Part shown: positions 54,538-63,426 of the stretch, one piece after another
Layout: every line of letters begins with the position of its first letter
Numbering within the stretch: the first letter of the stretch is position 1
From: Marivita geojedonensis
GTDB taxonomy: Bacteria > Pseudomonadota > Alphaproteobacteria > Rhodobacterales > Rhodobacteraceae
NCBI RefSeq assembly: GCF_002115805.1
Contig: NZ_JFKC01000002.1
Coordinates: 248,001 to 312,000, forward strand
Length of the DNA: 64,000 nt
Direction of reading: 5' to 3'
Translations under genes and position numbers: made by a program
Notes under the pieces: generated by a model
What the model was told of the DNA's origin: nothing
The model's database searches: none
Seen by the model: only the letters and a program-made list of their open reading frames with translations

Positions 54538-54606
54538 TCCGACACCGGACGGCGACCTTTGGGTTCGCCGTCCGACACCATTGCCACTCAGGAACGGACA
54601 GGACCG

Positions 54607-55104
54607 ATGGGGCTTTTCTCGCGCCTACGCGATTTCGCGCTTTCCGCTCTGGCGGTGATCGGCGCAATCGCCATCGTTGCGCTCATGCTGCACATCATCA
54701 GTGATGTGGCCCTGCGCAACACGCTCAACCAGCCCGTGCCGGCGACCTACGAGATCGTCACCAATTACTACATGGTTGCTTTGGCCTTCATTCCACTGGC
54801 TTGGTTGGAAAGGTCCGGTGGCATGGTGCGGGTCGAGGTGATCGACGGTTTCCTTGGACCTCGGTCGTACTGGCTTTCGGAAAAGCTCGTCGCGCTGATT
54901 TCGACGGCGATCTATGGCATGTTGGCTTGGGTCACGTTTGAAGCGTCCTTGAAGACCTTTGCGGCTGGCACATTCGTGCTTGCACAGAATATCCCGATCC
55001 CGACCTGGCCCGCATACTTCCTTCCGCCGCTGGGTTTCTTTCTGGCCGCAGTCGTTACGGCGCTGCGTCTCGTCGAACGCCAGACCACGCACGAACCGCT
55101 ATGA
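54607..55104 (+). CDS. dctQ: TRAP transporter small permease DctQ (first cluster)
   Basis: 165 residues, four helices, with WLERSGGMVRVEVIDGFL as the family's conserved loop. ATG 54607 is preferred to GTG-like upstream starts; AGGA precedes it. Stop and dctM start overlap (ATGA). It forms the membrane complex with DctM. Confidence 0.86.
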   Translation: MGLFSRLRDFALSALAVIGAIAIVALMLHIISDVALRNTLNQPVPATYEIVTNYYMVALAFIPLAWLERSGGMVRVEVIDGFLGPRSYWLSEKLVALISTAIYGMLAWVTFEASLKTFAAGTFVLAQNIPIPTWPAYFLPPLGFFLAAVVTALRLVERQTTHEPL

Positions 55105-56402
55105 GCGTCGAGACCGGCCTATACGGGGTGATCTGCCTGTTCATTCTGCTGGCGCTTCGGGTGCCGGTGGCGCTTGCCCTGATCGCGGTTTCGTTCGGAG
55201 GCGTGACACTGCTCCTTGGCGTGACGCCAGCCATCGGAATTCTTGCAAATACACCATTCTCGTTCGTCTCCAACTGGACCCTGTCGGCTGTGCCGATGTT
55301 TCTCTTGATGGGGTTCGTGGCCTACCATGCAGGCCTGACGACCGGGCTGTTTGAGGCGGCCAAAGCGATGCTGCGCCGTGTGCCCGGGGCATTGGCGATC
55401 TCGTCCATCTTCGCGTGCTCGGGATTTGCAGCGGTGTGCGGGTCGTCCCTCGCAACGGCTGCCGCCATGGGCCGCATGGCCGTGCCCGAAATGGTGCGCG
55501 CAGGCTACTCTCCGTCATTCGCCACCGGGGCCATCGCCGCAGGAGGCACCATCGGTGCGCTTATCCCGCCCTCGATCCTCATGATCGTCTATGGCGTCTT
55601 TGCCGAGACCTCGGTCATCAAGGTGTTCATGGGCGGCATTACGATAGGGTTGCTGACTGCGTTGCTGTATTCCGTGGTGGTCTTGCTGATGTCCTGGCTC
55701 AGGCCCGACATCGCACCGCCGCGACCGATCGATGCCGCGAATCTCAGCGCTGTTGAAGCGGTTGGAAAAATCTGGCCCGTCCTGCTGCTGATGGTCATCG
55801 TTTTTGGCGGGTTGTTTTCGGGCATCTTTACCGCGACAGAGGCAGGTGCCGTCGGAGCGGTTGGGGCGATTGCGATTGCTTCTGCAACGCGCCGTCTGAG
55901 TTTTCGGGTCTTCAGGTCGGCGCTTTTGGAAACACTGACAACCTCTGCATCGCTGTTCATCATCGGCATCGGTGCGGCCATGTTCACGCGCTTTCTGGGG
56001 CTTACCGGGCTGACCGGCGCGATCTCGAACCTCGTCAGTGGTGCTGAACTGGGGTACTTCCAGCTGATGCTGATCGTGGTGTTGCTCTACCTCGTTCTGG
56101 GCATGTTCATGGAACCTTTCGGAGCGCTGCTGGTGACGTTGCCGGTTCTGCTGCCGATCTTCCGCGCCGAGGGTATCGACCTGATCTGGTTTGGCGTTCT
56201 TGTCGTGAAGCTGCTTGAGATCGGGATGATCACTCCACCTGTTGGGCTGAACGTCTTTGTGATCAGAAATGTCGCGAGCGAATACGCGACGGTCACGCAG
56301 ATTTTCAAAGGTGTCATCCCGTTCCTTCTGGCCGACGTGATCGTTGTTGCCATCGCGATTGTCCTGCCCGGTCTGATCCTGTTTCTTCCTTCTTTGATCT
56401 GA
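55101..56402 (+). CDS. dctM: TRAP transporter large permease DctM (first cluster)
   Basis: 433 residues, about 12 to 14 helices. GGTIGALIPPSILMIVYGVF and the C-terminal ITPPVGLNVFVI are typical DctM motifs. Driven by the ion gradient. The acyl-CoA dehydrogenase follows eight bases later, tying uptake and catabolism together. Confidence 0.92.
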   Translation: MSVETGLYGVICLFILLALRVPVALALIAVSFGGVTLLLGVTPAIGILANTPFSFVSNWTLSAVPMFLLMGFVAYHAGLTTGLFEAAKAMLRRVPGALAISSIFACSGFAAVCGSSLATAAAMGRMAVPEMVRAGYSPSFATGAIAAGGTIGALIPPSILMIVYGVFAETSVIKVFMGGITIGLLTALLYSVVVLLMSWLRPDIAPPRPIDAANLSAVEAVGKIWPVLLLMVIVFGGLFSGIFTATEAGAVGAVGAIAIASATRRLSFRVFRSALLETLTTSASLFIIGIGAAMFTRFLGLTGLTGAISNLVSGAELGYFQLMLIVVLLYLVLGMFMEPFGALLVTLPVLLPIFRAEGIDLIWFGVLVVKLLEIGMITPPVGLNVFVIRNVASEYATVTQIFKGVIPFLLADVIVVAIAIVLPGLILFLPSLI

Positions 56403-56410
56403 GGCCGCGT

Positions 56411-58006
56411 ATGAATTTCCAGACCCACGCTGACGCCATGCAGAACGCGATCCTTGCGACGCCCGAGTGGCGCAAGATGCGAGGGGGGTTCGGAGACGAC
56501 GACTTAGCGGCGATCCTTGGGGAAGCCGCGAAAATCGCAGGTGACGTGATTGCGCCACTCAACAGCATCGCAGATCGGGTTGGCGCGGTTTTTGACAGCG
56601 GTTCCGTGCGGGTCCCTGCGGAATACCGGTCGGCGTATCGGGCCTTGGCTGATGGCGGTTGGCTTGGCATGGAACAGGCGCCGGAATTTGGCGGTCAGGG
56701 ACTACCGCTCGCGCTGTTCGTTGCCGCGAACCAGCTGTTCGAGACAGCTTCCCCTGCGTTCATGATGGCGGCGGGTGGCAGCCGGGCGGCCGCGAAACTC
56801 TTAAGCGAATGGGCCGATGAGGACACGCGGGCCGACTGGGTACCTGATTTGATCGCCGGGGATGCGACGGCGACGATCTGTATCTCGGAGCCGGAAGCAG
56901 GATCTGACGTGGGACGCATCAGGACTAAAGCCCGGCGTGTGGCTGACGCATGGCGGGTCAGTGGTCAGAAGATTTGGATTTCATTCGGGAACCACGACAT
57001 GGTTTCCCGGATCGGTCATTGCCTGTTGGCGCGAACGTCGGATGTTCCCGGAACACGGGGATTGAGCCTGTTTCTGGTGGAGGCGGGTCCGGGTGTGACC
57101 ACCTTGAGGATCGAAGAGAAACTCGGGCTTCACGGGTCACCAACCTGTGCATTGGGATTTGACGACGCGCCGGCGACGCTTGTTGGGGAAGAGGGTCGTG
57201 GATTGCCGCAACTCTTTACCATGATCCGTCACATGCGGCTCATGGTGGCGTGTCAGGGTCTTGGAACGGCGCAAGCCTGTCATGCTGCGGCGTATGAACA
57301 TGCAATGGTCCGTCGCCAGGGCGGCGATCCCGCCGCACCGGCGGTTCCGATCATCACCCATCCGGATGTGCGCCGCCAACTGGATGAGATGAAGACCCCG
57401 ATTGATCTGTTCCGTTTGGCGCTGGTCGAAACCGCAATTGCTGCTGACCTTGGCGAGGACGATCCAAGCATGGCACAGCGCAGCGCGCTTCTTTTGCCGT
57501 TGGTCAAGAATTTCGGTGCCGAGCTCGGTTTCGATACCGCAGGCCGTGCGATCATGGTTCTCGGTGGCAGCGGATATACGACAGATTACCCGGTCGAACA
57601 GGCGCTGCGGGATTCCCGCGTCTTCGCGATTTACGAGGGCACGACGGGGATGCAGGCGCAGGATTTCGTGCTTCGACAGTGCCTGGCGAAAGACGGTGCG
57701 GCACTGAAAGACATGCTCGATCGCGCCTGTGAGGAAACGGCGGGCATGCCGCCCGCGCGCGAAGTGATCGATCAGTTCCGGACTTTCTTTGACACCCGGG
57801 TGAAACCGGCGTCGCGAGTGGCTCAGATCGCGATGGCTGAGCCCGTCATGCGTGCCGGATGGATCATGGTGCAGGCATGGATGTGCGCGAGGATGCCTGA
57901 CAGTCATTCGGCCAGGTCTTTCCTGTGCTCTGCCCTTCCAAGTCTGGACCGCGAAATCGCGCGGGCGATGTTCGAAGCCAATCAAAACCGCGTCTTTGAG
58001 GAGTGA
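56411..58006 (+). CDS. Acyl-CoA dehydrogenase
   Basis: 531 residues, longer than classical short-chain forms and resembling the AcdB/FadE-type with a C-terminal extension. ATICISEPEAGSDVGRIRTKA binds FAD and substrate; GGSGYTTDYPVEQALRDSRVFAIYEGTTGMQAQD includes the catalytic Glu region (IYEGTT). It would introduce the 2,3-double bond into an aryl-propanoyl-CoA. GAGG lies six bases before the ATG. Confidence 0.88.
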   Translation: MNFQTHADAMQNAILATPEWRKMRGGFGDDDLAAILGEAAKIAGDVIAPLNSIADRVGAVFDSGSVRVPAEYRSAYRALADGGWLGMEQAPEFGGQGLPLALFVAANQLFETASPAFMMAAGGSRAAAKLLSEWADEDTRADWVPDLIAGDATATICISEPEAGSDVGRIRTKARRVADAWRVSGQKIWISFGNHDMVSRIGHCLLARTSDVPGTRGLSLFLVEAGPGVTTLRIEEKLGLHGSPTCALGFDDAPATLVGEEGRGLPQLFTMIRHMRLMVACQGLGTAQACHAAAYEHAMVRRQGGDPAAPAVPIITHPDVRRQLDEMKTPIDLFRLALVETAIAADLGEDDPSMAQRSALLLPLVKNFGAELGFDTAGRAIMVLGGSGYTTDYPVEQALRDSRVFAIYEGTTGMQAQDFVLRQCLAKDGAALKDMLDRACEETAGMPPAREVIDQFRTFFDTRVKPASRVAQIAMAEPVMRAGWIMVQAWMCARMPDSHSARSFLCSALPSLDREIARAMFEANQNRVFEE

Positions 58007-58009
58007 CCG

Positions 58010-59878
58010 ATGCAATTCCACCTGAACGGTTTTCGCCCCGGAGATCCCGACCTGCATGACCCGCTGCCCGGCTCAGAGGCAACCGGAGCTTCGATCCCGC
58101 CAGAGGTTGACGTTCTCATCGTCGGTTGTGGACCTGCCGGCCTGACACTGGCGGCGCAACTTGCGGCCTTTCCGTCAATCACGACGCGGATCATCGAAGC
58201 CAAGAATGGCCCTCTGGAACGTGGACAGGCAGATGGTGTTTCGGTTCGGTCGATGGAAATGTTTCAGGCATTCGGTTTTGCGCATCGCGTGTTGCGTGAG
58301 GCGTACTGGGTGAATGAGACGACTTTCTGGAAACCTGATGCGCAGATGCCCGGGCAGATCACCCGTGCGGGGCGGGTCAAGGACGTTGAAGAGGGGCTGT
58401 CGGAGATGCCTCACGTCATTCTGAACCAGGCGCGGATACACGATATGTATCTGGAGATCATGCGCAATTCGCCGTCGAGGCTCGAACCCGATTACAACTG
58501 CCGCCTGCTCGACCTCGAAGTGGATGAGCAGGGCGAATATCCGGTTTCGGTCAGGATCTCACGAACCCTGGCCTCGGGAGATACGGAAGAGGTTGCTGTG
58601 CGAGCGCAGTATGTCGTCGGGTGTGACGGCGCTCGCAGTGCCGTGCGCGACCAAATCGGGCGCACGATGGTGGGGGATTTCGCCAATCAGGCCTGGGGCG
58701 TCATGGATGTTCTTGCGGTCACCGATTTCCCGGACATTCGGTTCAAGTGCCTGATCCAGTCTCAAAATGACGGGAATATCGTTTTGATCCCTCGGGAAGG
58801 TGGCTACCTTGCGCGGTTCTATATCGAGATGGACAAGCTAGCACCGGATGAACGTGTCAGGAACAAAGAGATCAGCGCGGATCATCTGATCAGGGCAGCC
58901 AACCGAATACTGGCGCCCTACACGCTGGATATCAGGGACGTTGCGTGGTGGTCTGTCTACGAGATCGGCCAGCGGCTGACCGACCGGTTTGACGATGGTG
59001 ACGGCATGCGGCAGCCGCGCGTGTTCATCGCGGGGGATGCCTGCCACACACACAGTCCCAAAGCAGGGCAGGGTATGAACGTCTCGATGGGTGACGCGTT
59101 CAACCTTGGCTGGAAACTGGCCGCTGTGCTCGAAGGGCGCAGCCCGTCTTCACTCCTTGGGACCTATTCCGAGGAGCGGCAGGCGGTGGCTCAGGATCTG
59201 ATTGATTTCGATCGCGAATGGACCAAGGTCCTGACCGAGCGTGCCGATGAAACCACACCGGATGCTGCGCCGAAATTCCAGAGTTATTTCATTGAACATG
59301 GCCGATACACGGCTGGGACTGCAGTTTGTTATAAACCTTCGCGCCTGACCGGTGACGCCGAGCATCAAAGCCTAGCGGCAGGCTACCCGATTGGTATGCG
59401 ATTTCAGTCAGTACCGGTCATCCGACATGCAGACGCAAAGCCGATGGAACTGGGGCACACACTTCTCGCGGACGGGCGATGGCGGGTCTATGCCTTTGCG
59501 GATCGCGCTGGCGAAGGTTTGTGCAGGTTCGCTGAATTTCTTCAATCCGACCCGCGTTCTCCGGTTGTGCAGTTTTCCCGCGATGTCGATGACGCAGACA
59601 GCGTCATCGACCTGCGCGCAATTTTCCAAGAGGCTCACACAGAGTTGGACGTCAGTGATATTCCTGCGATCCTGCGTCCGACGAAGGGGCGGTTGGGACT
59701 TGTCGATTACGAAAAAGTCTTCTGCGCCGATCCCTCGAAAGACATTTTCGACCTGCGTGGTCTGGATCGCGATCAAGGTTGCCTCGTTATCGTCCGGCCC
59801 GATCAGTACGTCGCGGACGTGATGCCTCTTGATGCTTTGGATCGGTTTCACAGCTATTTCGAGGCCAATCTGATTTAG
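58010..59878 (+). CDS. FAD-dependent aromatic monooxygenase, 3-hydroxybenzoate 4-monooxygenase-like
   Basis: 622 residues. FAD motifs are VLIVGCGPAGLTLAAQLA near residue 36, GCDGARSAVR (DG motif), and GDACHTHSPKAGQGMNVSMGD. A C-terminal thioredoxin-like domain follows, as in MobA and phenol hydroxylase. Length and architecture match MobA, which forms protocatechuate from 3-hydroxybenzoate. GAGGAG precedes the start, four bases after the dehydrogenase stop. Phenol 2-monooxygenase specificity is the alternative. Confidence 0.85.
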   Translation: MQFHLNGFRPGDPDLHDPLPGSEATGASIPPEVDVLIVGCGPAGLTLAAQLAAFPSITTRIIEAKNGPLERGQADGVSVRSMEMFQAFGFAHRVLREAYWVNETTFWKPDAQMPGQITRAGRVKDVEEGLSEMPHVILNQARIHDMYLEIMRNSPSRLEPDYNCRLLDLEVDEQGEYPVSVRISRTLASGDTEEVAVRAQYVVGCDGARSAVRDQIGRTMVGDFANQAWGVMDVLAVTDFPDIRFKCLIQSQNDGNIVLIPREGGYLARFYIEMDKLAPDERVRNKEISADHLIRAANRILAPYTLDIRDVAWWSVYEIGQRLTDRFDDGDGMRQPRVFIAGDACHTHSPKAGQGMNVSMGDAFNLGWKLAAVLEGRSPSSLLGTYSEERQAVAQDLIDFDREWTKVLTERADETTPDAAPKFQSYFIEHGRYTAGTAVCYKPSRLTGDAEHQSLAAGYPIGMRFQSVPVIRHADAKPMELGHTLLADGRWRVYAFADRAGEGLCRFAEFLQSDPRSPVVQFSRDVDDADSVIDLRAIFQEAHTELDVSDIPAILRPTKGRLGLVDYEKVFCADPSKDIFDLRGLDRDQGCLVIVRPDQYVADVMPLDALDRFHSYFEANLI

Positions 59879-59975
59879 GACTGGGATCTCGATCCGGCTT
59901 TGATGATGATTGCGGTCTGCTGAGCACTGAACGCGAAAAGGGTGTTTGCCGCGCAGCGCGTTTTATAAGAACATA

Positions 59976-59997
59976 CCATTATCGATCAAAATAATGG
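59976..59997. promoter_or_regulatory. Perfect inverted repeat abutting the second LysR start
   Basis: CCATTAT (59976-59982), eight bases, ATAATGG (59991-59997), with the ATG starting at 59998. It is a probable autoregulatory operator and would also hide the ribosome-binding region. Confidence 0.5.
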
Positions 59998-60882
59998 ATG
60001 CCCATGACCTTCGATCAGATCCGCACCTTTCTTTGGGTGGCGCGGCTTGGTGGGTTTCGCAAGGCGGCGGAGCGTTTGCATCTGTCGCAACCGGCCGTAT
60101 CGACACGCATTTCGAATCTCGAGCACGAATTGAAGGTTCCGTTGTTTGAGAGGGGGCCGGGTGATCTGGTTCTGACAAAGCACGGTACGCTTTTGCTTTC
60201 GTATGCAGAACAGATGCTCTTTGTCGAAGAAGAGATAAAACAACGGGTTGCCAATCCTTCAGAAACCGAGGGCCTGTTCCGTGTCGGAGCGTCCGAAACC
60301 GTTGCGCAGGCCTGGTTGCCTGATTTCCTCAAGTCGTTCAGCGAGAAATACCCGCGGGTCAATGTCGATCTGACGGTTGATATCTCCATCAATCTGCGGG
60401 CGGCTCTGTTGGAACGCAGGCTCGATCTCGCGTTTCTGATGGGGCCGGTTTCGGAATTCAGTGTCGAAAACGTGGACCTGCCTCCGTTCGACCTGCACTG
60501 GTATCGCGCGACAGCGAACCCACAAACAAATCTGGCCGAGATTCCGGTGATTTCCTATTCGACCCAAACCCGGCCGTACCGCGAACTCGTATCCGAATTG
60601 ACACGGCGCGTTGGCCCAAAGCTGCGCATTTACTCGTCTGCTTCGCTGTCTGCGAGCCTGAAGATGATCGCTGCCGGTATCGCTGTGGGGCCCTATCCAC
60701 GGGCTCTTGCCAATGCGTTTCTTGAGAGCGGTCAGATCGTGGAATTCGATCCGGGCTTCACGCCCAAGCCACTGTTTTTCACAGCGTCCTATCTGTCGGA
60801 GCCTCGAAGTTTCCTTGCGGAGACCAGTGCGGAGATCGCCCGGAAAGTCGCACAGGAATGGGACAGAGTTCACCCCGGTTGA
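59998..60882 (+). CDS. LysR-family transcriptional regulator (second)
   Basis: 294 residues: wHTH at about 5-64 (GGFRKAAERLHLSQPAVSTRI) and effector domain following. MP then MTFDQIRTFLW; the second Met (60004) may be the true start. It probably controls the DUF1445-TRAP operon ahead, whose promoter lies just after its stop, and perhaps itself. Confidence 0.88.
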   Translation: MPMTFDQIRTFLWVARLGGFRKAAERLHLSQPAVSTRISNLEHELKVPLFERGPGDLVLTKHGTLLLSYAEQMLFVEEEIKQRVANPSETEGLFRVGASETVAQAWLPDFLKSFSEKYPRVNVDLTVDISINLRAALLERRLDLAFLMGPVSEFSVENVDLPPFDLHWYRATANPQTNLAEIPVISYSTQTRPYRELVSELTRRVGPKLRIYSSASLSASLKMIAAGIAVGPYPRALANAFLESGQIVEFDPGFTPKPLFFTASYLSEPRSFLAETSAEIARKVAQEWDRVHPG

Positions 60883-60905
60883 TAAGAATAATCTATCGCT
60901 GTTGA

Positions 60906-60911
60906 TATAAT
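60906..60911 (+). promoter_or_regulatory. -10 hexamer of the DUF1445-TRAP operon
   Basis: Perfect TATAAT in an AT-rich stretch (60881-60920). TATC (60894-60897) and GATA (60904-60907) form a short inverted repeat just upstream; the -35 region is weak, as expected for an activator-dependent LysR promoter. Confidence 0.55.
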
Positions 60912-60975
60912 ATGATAATTTGCGCGGAAGAGTAGGCTCGTGTGATGGTCTTTCCGAACAGCGGGGGCTGCCGGT

Positions 60976-61797
60976 ATGACCACTTCCTATTCACACGCAG
61001 ATCTTGTCGCATCGACGGCATCCCAACTGCGTGCTGCCATCCGCTCGGATTCGTACACGGGGCATACGGCGGGCCTTGCCGCGGGAAAACTGCAGTGCAA
61101 TCTGGCCATCCTGCCAGAGACGTATGCGCTCGACTTTCTGCGGTTCTGCCAGAGAAATCCAAAGCCGTGCCCACTTGTGGGAGTCGGCGACACGGGAAAT
61201 CCGGCCTTGCCGACGCTTGCGCCCGACATCGACATTCGCACGGATGTTTCCAAATACCGCGTGTTTCTGGACGGTGCTTTCTCTGAGGAGGTCACCGATA
61301 TCTCGCAGCACTGGTCGGATGATCTCGTGACTGTTGCCCTTGGGTGTTCGTTCACCTTCGAGAACGCGTTGCTGCGCAACGGAGTACCCGTGCGCCATAT
61401 CGAAACCGGGCGCAATGTGCCGATGTACCGTACGAATATCGATCTGGTCCCTGCGGGGCCTTTCAGCGGGAAGATGGTCGTCACCATGCGCCCCATCCCC
61501 GAAGACCAGGTGTCGCAGGCCATCGAGATCAGCGCGCGTTATCCGCAGGCACATGGTGCCCCGATTGCGATTGGCGATCCGTCCGAGATCGGTATTTCCG
61601 ATCTTGCGAGTCCTGACTGGGGGGATGCAGTTGAGATCCGTCCGGGTGAAATCCCGGTCTACTGGGCCTGTGGCGTGACGCCCCAGAACGTATTGCTCGG
61701 GGCGGCGCTGCCCATCTGTATCACCCATTCTCCCGGTCACATGCTGGTTTCAGACGTCGCTGAAGACGCCGAAACCACAATCCTTCCAAATGCCTGA
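60976..61797 (+). CDS. DUF1445 family putative hydro-lyase
   Basis: 273 residues of the YcsI/DUF1445 family, related to the N-terminal half of mammalian DGLUCY. Landmarks are AGLAAGKLQCNLAILP, VTVALGCSFTFENALL and VYWACGVTPQNVL, with HSPGHMLVSD at the C terminus. Members are annotated as putative hydro-lyases; the substrate is unknown. Placement before a complete TRAP set suggests it acts on an imported hydroxy or amino acid. Confidence 0.83.
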   Translation: MTTSYSHADLVASTASQLRAAIRSDSYTGHTAGLAAGKLQCNLAILPETYALDFLRFCQRNPKPCPLVGVGDTGNPALPTLAPDIDIRTDVSKYRVFLDGAFSEEVTDISQHWSDDLVTVALGCSFTFENALLRNGVPVRHIETGRNVPMYRTNIDLVPAGPFSGKMVVTMRPIPEDQVSQAIEISARYPQAHGAPIAIGDPSEIGISDLASPDWGDAVEIRPGEIPVYWACGVTPQNVLLGAALPICITHSPGHMLVSDVAEDAETTILPNA

Positions 61798-61821
61798 ATT
61801 CATCCAACGAGGAGACCCAAA

Positions 61822-62853
61822 ATGAAAAACCTTCTGTCCGCCCTTGTCGCCGGCACGGCCCTCGCCTCGCCGGTTCTTGCCGAAAACATCGCCGTTGTCG
61901 GGAGTTGGTCGAGCCTGCCACTTCACAACCAGTACGAGGCTCCGTTCTGGAGCAAGACGCTCCCCGAAGCATCGGGTGGGGACATCACGGTCGAACTCAC
62001 AACCCACAATCAGATGAGCCTTGGATTGGGGGACATTTACCCTTTGCTGGGGCAGGGGGTTTACGATGTCGCGATGACCGTTGCTGACTATGCCGTTGCG
62101 GATGCCCCGGAACTTGAGGGGCTGGATGTTCCGCTTTTGGCACTGACAGCAGACGAGGCGCGCGCCATGGTCGATGCGGCGCGGCCTATGGTGACCGACA
62201 TCTTCCACGACCGGTTCAATTCCCACGTTCTCGCCATCGCGCCCTATCCGCCGCAGGTCGTGTTCTGTAACGCTGAAATCAACGGACTGGACGACCTTCA
62301 GGGTCTGAAGGTTCGGGCATCGGGGCGGATGACCGCCAAACTCCTTGAAGCGCTTGGCGCGGAAGGTGTGAACGTTTCGTTCTCGGAGGTTCCGGGTGCG
62401 CTTCAGAACGGTGTCGTCGATTGCGCGGTGACCGGGGCTGGTTCGGGTTACAGTGCTGGGTGGTGGGAAGTCTCGACTCATCTGCTGCCTATTCCTCTTG
62501 GCGGTTGGGACTCGGTCGTGACGGCAATGAACCTCGACAAGTGGAATGGTCTCAGTGCCGACATGCAGGCGCTCATCACAGAGCAGGTTGCAAGCGGATT
62601 TGAAGATCCGGCCTGGGCAAGCGCTCAGGATGCTCTGGTTAATGACATCGCGTGTCTGACCGGCAATGGTACATGTCCGGCGGGCGATGCCCGGTCAATG
62701 ACGCTTGTCGACGTCAGCGATGCGGATTTTGAGCGCGCGCGCGAAATCCTCACAAGCGAAGTTCTTCCCGACTGGGCGGAACGCGCAGGTGGGGATTGGT
62801 CCAAGCGTTGGAATGAAAGTGTGGGCCAGGTTGTCGGTGTGACGATCAACTGA
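61822..62853 (+). CDS. dctP: TRAP transporter solute-binding protein DctP (second cluster)
   Basis: 343 residues with a Sec signal (LLSALVAGTALASPVLA). LKVRASGRMTAKLLEALGAE is the carboxylate-binding Arg region, and VDCAVTGAGSGYSAGWWEV follows. The two Cys residues near the C terminus (CLTGNGTC) could form a disulfide. It differs greatly from the first DctP, so a different ligand is likely. Confidence 0.9.
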   Translation: MKNLLSALVAGTALASPVLAENIAVVGSWSSLPLHNQYEAPFWSKTLPEASGGDITVELTTHNQMSLGLGDIYPLLGQGVYDVAMTVADYAVADAPELEGLDVPLLALTADEARAMVDAARPMVTDIFHDRFNSHVLAIAPYPPQVVFCNAEINGLDDLQGLKVRASGRMTAKLLEALGAEGVNVSFSEVPGALQNGVVDCAVTGAGSGYSAGWWEVSTHLLPIPLGGWDSVVTAMNLDKWNGLSADMQALITEQVASGFEDPAWASAQDALVNDIACLTGNGTCPAGDARSMTLVDVSDADFERAREILTSEVLPDWAERAGGDWSKRWNESVGQVVGVTIN

Positions 62854-62877
62854 CGCAACATCAGGGACGTGTCGAAG

Positions 62878-63426
62878 ATGGAACTGACGATTATCGAGAC
62901 GCTCAGGCGCATCAATCGCGGGATCGCTCTTGCGGTTGGGATGGGGCTCCTGCTCTGTGCAGCGTTCGTGCTGACCGATATCGTCATGCGCCAGATCGGC
63001 ACGTCTCTTGGAGGCACGGAAGAGATCGCGGGCTATGCAATGGCGCTCGCGACATCTTGGGGCATGTCCTTTACCCTGCTTGAGTTGGGCCATGTTCGGA
63101 TTGACCTGTTACGCAGCCGGGTCGGCAGCTTTGGTCGCGCGCTGTTTGATGTATTCTCCATGATCGTCATGGCCGGAGTCGTCGTGATGATCGCGGTGAA
63201 GGCCTGGCCCGTGGTTGAGCGGTCCTTGGTGAACGGATCCCGCGCGAACACGCCGCTTGAGACGCCGCTGATCTGGGTGCAACTTCCATGGTTCGCAGGT
63301 TGGGTCTGGTTCGCATTCATGGCGTCCCTGATTGCGCTTGCCGCGCTGAGCCTGTTGCTCAAACGCCGCCATTCCGAGACCGAGGGTTTTGTAGGTGCGT
63401 TCGCAGAGCAGGAGAGCCTACAATGA
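62878..63426 (+). CDS. dctQ: TRAP transporter small permease DctQ (second cluster)
   Basis: 182 residues, four helices; ELGHVRIDLLRSRVG is the conserved loop. AGGGA lies ten bases before ATG 62878, which is chosen over GTG 62869. The stop overlaps the dctM start (ATGA). Confidence 0.87.
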   Translation: MELTIIETLRRINRGIALAVGMGLLLCAAFVLTDIVMRQIGTSLGGTEEIAGYAMALATSWGMSFTLLELGHVRIDLLRSRVGSFGRALFDVFSMIVMAGVVVMIAVKAWPVVERSLVNGSRANTPLETPLIWVQLPWFAGWVWFAFMASLIALAALSLLLKRRHSETEGFVGAFAEQESLQ

